Origin: Macrotis lagotis
Taxonomy: Eukaryota > Chordata > Mammalia > Peramelemorphia > Peramelidae
NCBI RefSeq assembly: GCF_037893015.1
Contig: NC_133664.1
Location: 128,456,254-128,520,253 of the forward strand
DNA: 64,000 nt
Reading direction: 5' to 3'
Shown here: piece by piece, positions 45,946 through 55,900 of the stretch
How the letters are laid out: the number at the start of each line of letters is the position of its first letter
Numbering within the stretch: position 1 is the first letter of the stretch
Made by a program: the position numbers and the translations under genes
Notes under the pieces: model-generated
What the model was told of the DNA's origin: nothing
What the model saw: the letters and a program-made list of their open reading frames with translations, nothing else
Database searches by the model: none

Positions 45946-46890
45946 AGCCATAGCAGAATGAGTTAAACAACCATTGATGACCTTTAAGACAGCAATTTCA
46001 GAAGAGGGAGAAGGGAGGGAGATGGAACTCTGTATCCTATATCCCTCTTTTACTGACCTCTTAGGGGACTTTATTTGGCTTCCATCATAAGATTTAAAGT
46101 AGGAAGGAATGACAGGAGTTGTTCTACATGGGATATTTTAACAGTTTTGTAGTAAGTAGTCCAGTGAAGTCTATGAACCCTTTCTCAGAATAAGGTTTTT
46201 AAATGAATACAATAAAATACATATGATTACAAAGGAAACCAATTGTATTGAAATTCAGTGGTCAAAATATATACATTTAATAATATTTATAAGTAGATTC
46301 CAGATTAAGAACTATTTGAATCCAGTCTCAAGCCCAGAAAGATAAACAGTGGTTAGCTGTGAGTACAAGTCTTTCTTTTTGTACTATCATAAGCTTTATT
46401 CTACCATAGAATAAAATGATTAAAATTTTTATAATGTCACACACATAAAGGCATGAATCCAGGGAGTCACTGTTAACTCTCAATACATTCTATAGAAAAC
46501 TAGAATTGATTTTAATGGGGACAAAATGAATTACTTAATTACTATGACTCACTTGAATTGACTCTCCCCTTACATCTCAAAGAAAGAAGTATCTGCAATC
46601 TGCTTGGTGCCTGATAGGTTGCGAGCTAATTCTGATTAATTCTTATGTATCATCTGCATTCTCCATTGTCTTTGATCACCAACTATATCTGAGCAGAAAA
46701 TAATAAGAAAAAAGCTAATAGCTCTTCAGGGTAATTCTCAGGCTCTAAAAGAGTGTTGATTTTGCATATAATAGAACTGACAATTGTTTGAAACAATTCA
46801 AAGAAGAAACACATATGTCCAACTTTGTAACTTGCACTATGAGAATTTAGAAGTTAGCACTTTTATAATAGAAAATAAATTATAGCATAA
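45946..46890. other. unassigned intergenic sequence
   Basis: No gene or repeat recognised, apart from a weak forward CORE-SINE trace just beyond it at about 46900-47015. Confidence 0.5.
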
Positions 46891-47079
46891 AGAATGTATG
46901 ATTTGTAGTTAGAGATATAAAGTTCAAATTCTGACTATGTAACTAAAATGTATGTGATCATAGGCAGATTTTTCGATTTCACAGGCTTCATTTGCCTCAT
47001 CTGTAAATGGAGTTAGGGGCACAGGGATACAAAAAAGCAAAATCAAAACAACCAGCTTCCGCCCTCAAGTTTGCATTCT

Positions 47080-48062
47080 TTTTTTTAAAACTTTTTCTGC
47101 TCATAACAGATTTATTCAGAATCACTAACTGAGTTTAACTGTCTCACACATATACATCTTAACTGTATTAATATCAGTTCCACGTATAAAATCCAGGCAA
47201 GGCTTCAAGAAGTTATGAACCAGTCTTGTCACAGATGATACTTTTTCTAAATATGCAGTTTCTTTCTTCTTTTAACATCTAGATTTATTATGGTTAAACA
47301 TTTTTTGTTTTTAAACTTTGAGTTCTAAATTCTCTCTCTCCTTCTCATCCCTTCCCTACCCATTGAGAAAGCAAGCTATAAGATTTCAATTATATGTATG
47401 AAATACGTAAAACATATTTTCTTGAGTCATTTTCTAAAATTTTATTTATTTTAGGGTTTTTTTTTGCAAGGCAATGGGGTTAAGTGACTTACCTAAGACC
47501 ACACAGTTAGGTAATTATTAAGTGTCTGAGATCAGATTTGAACTCAGGTACTCCTGACTCTAGTGCTGGTGCTCTATCTACTGTGCCACGAAGCCACTCC
47601 CTTGAGTCATTTTTAAAAACAAAAAAAAATACAGAAAGTGGGGTAAACTTCAATTTGTACTCAGTGGGTAGCATTTTTCATCATGAATCCTTTGAAATGG
47701 ATATATGTATACATATATATTTATTAGAATAGTCAAGACTTTCACAGTTGATTATTATCACAATGTTGCTATTAGTATACACAATGATCTCCAGTTCTTC
47801 ATTTTCATTAGTTCATATGGGCTTGTAAGATTTTTCTGAAATCATTCCCTTTGTCATTTTTATATCAAAATAGCATTTCATCACAATCATATACCACAAC
47901 TTGGTCAGCCATTTCCCAGTTGATAAGCACCCCCTCAATTTCTAATTCTTTCATATCACAAAAAGAGCTGTATAAATATTTTTATACATATAGATCCTGT
48001 TCCTTTTCCTTTGATCTTTTTGAGATATTAATGTAGTAGTGGCACTGCTGAGTCAAAGGGTG
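47080..48062 (-). mobile_element. L1 3' end (ORF2 tail and 3' UTR), interrupted by a SINE
   Basis: Reverse L1: TTTTTAAACTTTGAGTTCTA, TCTCTCCTTCTCATCCCTTC, then after the SINE at 47434-47600, CATTTCCCAGTTGATAAGCA, AAAGAGCTGTATAAATATTT and GTAGTGGCACTGCTGAGTC. Decayed, no long frame. Confidence 0.75.
47434..47600 (-). mobile_element. tRNA-derived marsupial SINE inside L1, with target-site duplication
   Basis: Reverse copy. Perfect 13-base duplication CTTGAGTCATTTT at 47421-47433 and 47601-47613. Confidence 0.93.
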
Positions 48063-48132
48063 GGGACTTATATTCTAAAGGGACAGACAACATTTAAATC
48101 AAGATAAATGGAATAGAGGTAAAATAATACAT

Positions 48133-48197
48133 CGGAAATAACACTAACCACTAGGGAAATAACACTAACTGCTAGGGAAATAACACTAACCACTAGG
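48133..48197 (+). repeat. 21-base tandem repeat, about three copies
   Basis: Unit GGGAAATAACACTAACCACTA; AAATAACACTAAC starts at 48136, 48157 and 48178. The middle copy has TG for CA. Confidence 0.93.
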
Positions 48198-48663
48198 AAG
48201 TCTGAAAAAGGCCTCCTGGAAGGGTAGTCTAAGTCTTAGAAGAGGTTGGGAATTCTAAGATGCTGAGTGAGAGACTTTTTCATTCAGAGGACAACCAGTA
48301 GAATAGCAGGAAAAAGGAGATGGAGTATATAATGCAGAGGGCAGAAGAAGGACAATATGACTGGTTTACAGAATATGTGGGAAAGGATGGAATGTAAAAT
48401 TGGAAAGGTAAGTAGGGGCCAGGTTGTGAAGAGTTTTAAATGCTAAATAAATGGTTTTACATTTGCTCCTAAAATTAATAGGACATAGTCATACCTGTGC
48501 TTTAGAAAAATCACTTTGTTAGCTGGTAGAGATTAGATTTGAGAGATTTGAGAGAAGAGACTTGAGGAAGCATAATCCAGTTGAGAGAGAATGAGGTCCT
48601 GAACTAGGGCAATTACTATATGAGTGAAGGGAAAGAACATTTACAAAAGATGTTGGGAGAGCA

Positions 48664-48863
48664 ATGGTGTCAAATGCAAATATAAACAGGAATCATTAAA
48701 CTGTACATGAGGATCTCTGCAGGTCCCATATTGACTTAAAAATCACACATTTATATGTTTATTTTTTAAAAATTAATATATCAACACATTAAAATAAGAT
48801 AGGAGTTATATTTTAATCTGGTTCAGGCTGCATATGGTCCTTGAGCTATGTATCTGACATTTT
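48664..48863 (+). mobile_element. hAT-like MITE-type repeat, copy C
   Basis: Left end GCAATGGTGTCAAATGCAAA, right end GTATCTGACATTTTTG; body ATTTTAATCTGGTTCAGGC. It aligns by eye with the copies at 19.75 and 32.46 kb. Confidence 0.55.
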
Positions 48864-49609
48864 TGAAAGAAATTAAAAAATTTGGCAATTGATTGGCTAT
48901 GAGTAAGATGGGGGTGAATAAGGGGGCTCAAGAATACCAACTTGGGTAATTGGAAGGATATTATCCTTTGAAAAGTAATAAAGAAGTTCAGAAGAAGGAA
49001 AGATATGAGAGGGTGAGTATTCCAACCTTTTAATATCATTGCCAATTAAGAGAAATAATTCATGCTACTTAAAACTGTTTACAAAAATAAAAGCATGATG
49101 ACAAATTCCTTCTATTAGACAAATATGGCACCAGTACCCAAACCATGGGGAAGATACTGTAAAGAAAACTACAGATCAACATTCTGGTTCTCCAGTGGAA
49201 CTAATGTCACCAACATGAGTATTTCTTTCAATAATGCAGATTGCAACTCATCCATTCTTGTACACTCAGTACCATTACTATTTGTCTTACCATAATGGGG
49301 GAAACTCCAAAATGTGCTAGAGGCTTCCTCCAGTTCTTTTGATGCTGTGAGGAATTATAGAATCTACAGACAATAAATCATATTAATATCACATGAATAT
49401 TGAAGCAAAAAATAATTATTTTTATCAAAGAAGCTAAAACATTAAAATTATTCACTATGATCAAGTTGTATTGAAACTAGAAATGCAAGGATAATTCAAA
49501 ATTACAAAAACCAAATCAGTAATTAGTAATAAATACAAAAATCAAAAATTATATTTTTAAATATGAAAAATGCTTACAACAATGTCCAAAAACAGTACAG
49601 CAAGAAAAA
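48864..49609. other. unassigned intergenic sequence
   Basis: No gene or repeat recognised. A decayed retroposon frame could be hidden near 49080-49330 but I could not support one. Confidence 0.45.
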
Positions 49610-49622
49610 AGATCTACCTAAA

Positions 49623-49764
49623 GGGTTTTTTTTTTAGTTTTTGCAAGGCAGTGGGGTTAAGTGGCTTGCTCGAGGCCACACAGCTAGGTAATTATTAAGT
49701 GTCTGAGGCCAGATTTTGAACTCCAGGGCCTGTCCTCTCTTCACTGTGCCACCTAGCTGCCCCT
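49623..49764 (-). mobile_element. tRNA-derived marsupial SINE, with target-site duplication
   Basis: Reverse copy with a small deletion near the box B region. Perfect 13-base duplication AGATCTACCTAAA at 49610-49622 and 49765-49777. Confidence 0.93.
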
Positions 49765-49936
49765 AGATCTACCTAAAATTAAAAGGTAGTAAATTTGTAA
49801 GAGGAAAAAACTGAATTATTTTCCAAATGAGAAAACAGTAAAGAAAGGAAGTCCATTTTCCCCACTAAAACTTTATTACTGAATCACTCAATCAAAGTGT
49901 GATGTCCAGTAATGTAAAGGGAATTTTACTCAAATC

Positions 49937-50160
49937 ATAGGATCAAAGATTTAGAGCTGCAAGTGACTAATATAGGTCATCTAGTCCAATCTGTTCCTTT
50001 TAGAGCTAAGGAAACTGAGGCCCTGAGAAGCTAAATGACTTGCCCAATGTCATAGTAATAATATTCGGCTCATCTAGTCCAATCTCGTTTTACAATTGGG
50101 GAAAGTGAGCCCAGAGAACTTTAGGGGTCCAAGGTCACGCAAGAAGTCAAATCTAGCCCT
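49937..50160 (-). mobile_element. MIR/Ther-type relics upstream of NDUFA5
   Basis: Two overlapping reverse traces: CATCTAGTCCAATCTGTTCC with GAGGCCCTGAGAAGC, then CATCTAGTCCAATCTCG with GTCCAAGGTCACGC. They border the CpG island. Confidence 0.6.
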
Positions 50161-50305
50161 TTTTTCCCAGATATCTCTCTATTCTCTTGAGTTTCCAAGC
50201 CTGCTAGATGCCGTACGATTCACCAGGAACAAATGCTCGATTCTTTTAAACTTCAGGACGAGGTGACAACAATGGCAAATCAAGGAGACTCGGGGAACTT
50301 CCACA

Positions 50306-50465
50306 CATGCGCAGCTACCCCCGCTTTAAACAGACCCTCGCACGCATGCGCCGCTCCCGCCTAGGCGTCCGGGGAATCAGGACGCGTGCGCTCACCTTCA
50401 ACCCGAGCCGGGACGGGAGAGGGCGGGTGATTCAGCGCATGCGCCGGGACCCGAGGCGCATGCGT
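50306..50465 (+). promoter_or_regulatory. cluster of five NRF1-type motifs
   Basis: CATGCGCA at 50306-50313, GCATGCGC at 50344-50351, GCGTGCGC at 50384-50391, the full palindrome GCGCATGCGC at 50435-50444, and GCGCATGCGT at 50456-50465. NRF1 (TGCGCATGCGCA-type sites) is the known activator of nuclear respiratory-chain genes, which fits NDUFA5. Occupancy is inferred. Confidence 0.75.
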
Positions 50466-50566
50466 GGTTGCTACGGGCGACCGGAGATTCTCGGCAGTGG
50501 CTGGCGCGGGTCTGAGAGCAGGCTCCTCCCAGAGTGCTGCGCGGCGGCGCCTGCAGGTCTGCCGTC

Positions 50567-50587
50567 ATGGCCGGGCTGCTCAAGAAG
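50567..50587 (+). CDS. NDUFA5: NDUFA5 coding exon 1
   Basis: Start codon in the context GCCGTCATGG, then codons for AGLLKK, followed by the donor GTGAGG. The 5' UTR before it is GC-rich. Confidence 0.96.
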
Positions 50588-52885
50588 GTGAGGGCACGCT
50601 TTGGAGGTCAAGGTGATCGGGCGGGATGACCCCCGGCGGGGGGGGGTCGCGGGCAGCTCCTGTCCCCCTCCCCTCCCCCGTTCTCTTCTTCCCCTCCCCC
50701 TCCCCCCGTAGCGGGCCCGATGCCCCGGAATGACGGCGTGTTTTGTGCCCCTTAGACCACCGGCCTCGTGGGACTGGCCGTCAGCGAGACCCCCCGGGAG
50801 GTACGTGCCGATTTCCTATTTTTGTTACTAAATGCAATTTTAAAATTATTTTTAAAAAATAGACTTGACGGATTTACATTCATAAACAAATAATTGCGCG
50901 TTGCCTAATCATTCAGCAAACACGGTGCATTAGCTAGTACTTTAATGGATTTTCAGAACATCTATCTCGGGGCGGCCAGGTGGCACAGTGGATGGAGCAC
51001 CTGCCCTGGAGTCAGGAGTACCCGAGGACACTTAATAATTTCCTAGCCGTGTGGCCTTGGGCAAGCCGCTTAACCCCATTGCCTTGCGAAAAAGCAAACA
51101 ACAAAACAAAAAAAATATCTATTTCTCCCTATAAGCCTGTGTCATCCCTTTAAAAGATGAAGACACTGAAGTTCTTAGAGCTTGTGACTGGCTGTTATTT
51201 ATAAGGGCCTGAGAGGCAGGATTTCCACTCAAGTTCAAGGCTAGAATTCTGTGTAATAGTTGAGCACTGGAAAGCACTTTGGTTGTTTGGTTGTTTCAAT
51301 CATGCCTGACCCTTTGAGACTCCTTGAGGATTTTCTTGGCAAAAATACTGGAGTGGTGTGCCATTTCCTTCTCCGGCTCCTTTTTTTTTTTACAGATGAG
51401 GGAACAGGCAAGAAGGGTTAGGTTGTGAAGTAACCTGCCTGGAGTCAGACACAGGAAAGTGGCTGAGGCTGGATTGGAACTCAAGATCAGAGTTTTGGAC
51501 TCCAGGTCTGATAATCTGGCTACATTTCTGCCCTGGAAAGCACTCAAGGAAAGATGTATTCATACAAAGATTTAACTCTGGCTTAATAGAACTCACAGTC
51601 AAGTAGGAGTATAAAACGTGTTCATAAACAACTGATACAAAATGACATTCTTTTTAAAAAATTTTTATGTATTCATTTATTTTAAATGACACAAATTCTT
51701 AAGAGATGGTACAAACCAAGTGCTGATCATAGTCTGAAGGAAGCAAGAGTATTATTGACTGCTGAGAACCAGAGACACCTTCTGCTATATGAAATTTCAC
51801 GTGAACCTTAAAAAATAGATTGGATTTCAAAAATCAAACATTGAGTTGAGGGTATTTCAGGTATTGGGAACAGTGTGAGGCAAAGGCACAGATGTAGGAT
51901 ATAGTAGGATGTCCTTTAAGGACTGTGGGAGGTAGTTCAGTTTGGCTGGACATGTAGAAAGGAATTTTGTGAGATGAACTCAGAAGGTTGAGTAGCCTTT
52001 AAATAATGGGCCAAATATTTTGGATGTTAATTTGTAAATAGAAAATATTGAGAGGTTTTAAGCAAAAATGTAATAAGATCAGGTTTGTACCTAAAGGAAG
52101 CTAATTTAGCAACAATTAGATCTAAAGGAAAGTTGGGAAAACTAATCAGGATGCCATTTCAGTCATCTTTTCTTAACAACTGTGGAGTTTGGAGAAAAGG
52201 AAAAATCAAAGATACCATTAAGATTTCATAATAAATATCTGATGAGCTCTCTAACAGAAATAGGGAGATAGAAGGGAGAGCATATCGGATGGGAAACTAA
52301 TGTTTTTGGACATGTTGAGATAATGTAAACATCCAAGGGAGATGTTCTTATAAATTTCTAGGTTCAGCAGAAAGAACAGAAGTAGAGATACAAATTTGGG
52401 AGCCATTTGTGAAAATATTAGCTGACATATAATGAATTAAAACTGGCAGTTCATTTTACATACCTTTCTAATTTAAGTCCCAAAATGACCTTGAAAGATG
52501 GTAATACAAGGGGCAGCTAGGTGGCACAGTGGATAAATCACCGGCCCTGGAGTCAGGAGTACCTGGGTTCAAATCTGGTCTCAGACACTTAATAATTACC
52601 TAGCTGTGTGGCCTTGGGCAAGCCACTTAACCCCATTTGCCTTGAAAAAACCTAAAAAAAAAAAGATGGTAATACAGATAACATTATCAGAGAGCTTAAG
52701 TGACTTGTTTGTGCTCACACAGCTAATAAATACTAGAACTTCCATATTCCTGATACCAGGACCAGTATTTCACCATATATGTCCTGTATGTCCTGGCACC
52801 TTTCATGGCAGTGTAGAGATGACCATTGAAGCCAGGAAAATTAATGAGATTTCCCTGTTCAGGTTCTCTGAGCTGCCTTGTGTTC

Positions 52886-52932
<47 letters not shown>

Positions 52933-55900
52933 CTATGCATATGCCAGTGTGTATATATTAATGAATATATGTATATATATTTTTCTTATACATGTATATG
53001 TTGTCAGTTTGTTAGAATATGAGCTCTTTCAGCACAAACATTGACTTTGTAACCCCTAAATTTAGCTCAGCTCCTAAAATGTCCTTATTGACTGATTGAA
53101 AAGAGGAAGTAGAAGTGATTGATTGATTAAAGGATGGAAGAAGAGAAGGCCAAGAACAGAATCTTTGAAGAAGATTAAGAAATTAGAAAGGATTGTAATG
53201 TTTTTCTGAATCTAAGAGAATATATAGAGAAAGGAGTGTCAAAAGTTACAAAATTGGAGAAAGATACGATTTGAGAAAGACTTTAATTGGAAAAGTAGGA
53301 CTTTTTTTTTTTTTAGTTTTTACTAAGACAGTAGGGTTAAGTGACTTGCCTTAGGGTTACACAGCTAGATAATTATCCTGTGTCTGAGGCTTGATTTGAA
53401 CTCAGATTCTCCTGACTCCAGGGCTGGTGCTCTATCCACAGTGCCACTTATCTGCCCCCAAAAGTAGGACATTATTGATGATCTTTTGAAAGCAGCTTTG
53501 GAGTAGTAATAGAGAAGCAGATTGTGTAGGTATTCTGGGCTACCTCTTAAAGAAGTTTGCCTCTGAATGACAAGAAGTTGGGAGAGAATAGAGAGGAGGC
53601 CTTTTTATCTTTTTCTTTATAGATAAAAAAAAAAATAGCATATTTGGGGAGATGGGGAGTGAGACACTGGAGAAGAAGAAATTGAAGATTCATGAGAAAG
53701 AGGATTGGTAGAGCAAAACATTGGAGACAGGAAGGCATGGCATCAAAGGCACAAGTTAATCTTTGGAAGTAATAGGGATACCTGATTCTTGGACACAGAG
53801 CTATTTAAAAAACAAATTATAGTCTGGGCCAGGTCTAGTTCAGGGCAATCTAGTAATTCAGGCACAGGACTGATTTGCAATGGAATATTTGTAGACCATA
53901 AAATTCAGCAAAAAATAAATTTGCACATAATAAGATTAAAATAACATAATTCCCTTTTTGTTCCTCTTCATGTTTCAGAGCAACAATACTGAGTCAAAAA
54001 GATAAGTTGAATGAAATGGGAATTCTCTCAAACCTCAGGAATATCAGCTCCCTAAAGGCTCCCCACATGCATTTTTTTGTTGTTTTGGGGAGATTTTTTT
54101 TTTTTTTTGGCACGGTGATGGGGTTAAGTAATTTGCCCAATGTTACACAGCTAAGTAAGTATTAAGTGTCTGAGACCAGAATTGAACTCAGGGCCTCCTT
54201 ATTCCAGACTGATGCTCTATTCACTATGCCAACTAGCTACCCTTCCACATCTACTTTTAATGCCTTTATGTCTCTAGATCAGTCAAGATTCCAAGAGGAA
54301 GGCCTTCTTTAAAAAGAAATGACATTTGTGACCAAGTGAGAGTCATACCAGGAATGCAGGGCTTCTTTTATATAAGTGAAATTATTAACATAATCAATGG
54401 TCTCAAAAACAAAACTAACAATTATATGCGATTATATCGATAGATGTAGAAAAGACTTAAAAGATACACTCATTCGGAATGTGGATTTTTTCCTTAAAAT
54501 GGTAAGAAACATCTACTTAAAACCATCAGCAAGCATTATTTGTAATGGGAATAGACTAGAAGCTTTCCCATTTAGATCAGGAGTGAAACAAGGATGCTAT
54601 TATCACCAATATTATTCAGTATGTATTAGAAATATTAGTAATGGGGCAGCTAGATGGCACAGTGGATGGAGCACCTGCTCTGGAGTTCAAACCTGACTTC
54701 AGACACTCAATATCTCCCTAGCTGTGTAATCTTTTTTTCTTTTTTTTTTTAGGTTTTTGCAAGGCAAATGGGGTTAAGTGGCTTGCCCAAGGCCACAACA
54801 GTTAGGTACTTATTAAGTGTCTGAGACCGGATTTGAACCCAGGTACTCCTGACTCCAAGGCCGGTGCTTTATCCACTACACCACCTAGCCGCCCCTCTAG
54901 CTATGTAATCTTGAGCATGTCACTTAACCCCATTGCCTTGCCAAAAAAAAAAAACAGGAAAAAGAAATATTAGCACAGGCAATAAAAGAAGAAAAGAAAT
55001 TGAAGGAGTCAGAATGGTAAAAAGGTAAAAACTATCTTTTTTTTTGCAGACATTATAATGATGATATGCATAGAACATCTGGAGATTGAACTCAAAAAAG
55101 TTAGTTGAAACAGTAATTTTAGCAAAGTAGTAGAATATAAAATAAACCCATATAAATCATCAGCATTTCTATATATATTTATATATTACCAACAAGACAT
55201 CTGCAGAAAAGAAATACCCCATTTAAATTACCAGTGGATAAAGCATTGACCTTGGAATCAGAAGGATGGGAGTTCAAATCCAGCCTCAGACACTTGACAC
55301 TCACTATATATATATGACCTTGGGCAAGTCATGTGACCTTGATTGCAGGACCATTTCTAGTCATCCTGATTCATACCTGGTCAGTGATTCCAGAAGACTC
55401 TGAAGGAGAAAGTGAGGCTGATGACTGACTTAGAACAGCACCCCTCACTCAAATCCAATTCATGTGCTTGTCATGGCATCACCTCCCTGATGATGTGGTC
55501 TTCGAGAACAAAGGATAAAACATTATCAACATCAAACAGTTAAATTGTAGATAGTTAAAAATAGCTGTGACTATACTATCAAGCCAAATTCAGAACTGCG
55601 TGTACATAATTACAAAACACTTTTTATACAAAGAAATGGGTGGGCAGAGCCAGTATAATAAGAATGCCATCACAATTAAATTAGCAAAAAATTATTGTAT
55701 CATGCTAGAAAAGTAAAGGAAGGAAATTAGCAATATCAGCTTTTAAACTATATTATAAGGCAATAATTATCTAAATTATCTGATACTGGCTAAGAAATGG
55801 AAAGATAGGTCAGTGGAACAGGGTATGTCTATACGATACAAAGTAATACATGATTATAGTAATTTGTGTTTGGCAAATATAAATATTTAAGCTTTTGGGA

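Larger units (their letters stand above)
50190..50810 (+). promoter_or_regulatory. NDUFA5 CpG-island promoter
   Basis: The only CpG-dense GC-rich stretch in the window. It covers the sequence before the start codon, exon 1, intron 1 and exon 2. It lacks an evident TATA box and contains a GC box (GGGCGGG at about 50421) and several NRF1-type motifs. The exact transcription start cannot be seen. Confidence 0.88.

Noticed and set aside
48133..48197. CRISPR-like repeats
   Set aside because: A direct tandem array without spacers in a eukaryotic genome.
50307..50591. 94-codon Arg-rich open frame in the CpG island
   Set aside because: Overlaps the NRF1 motif cluster and NDUFA5 exon 1 in another frame; GC-rich sequence rarely contains stops.
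52606..53022. 138-codon plus-strand open frame
   Set aside because: Begins in a SINE tail and crosses a TG microsatellite; no conserved content.
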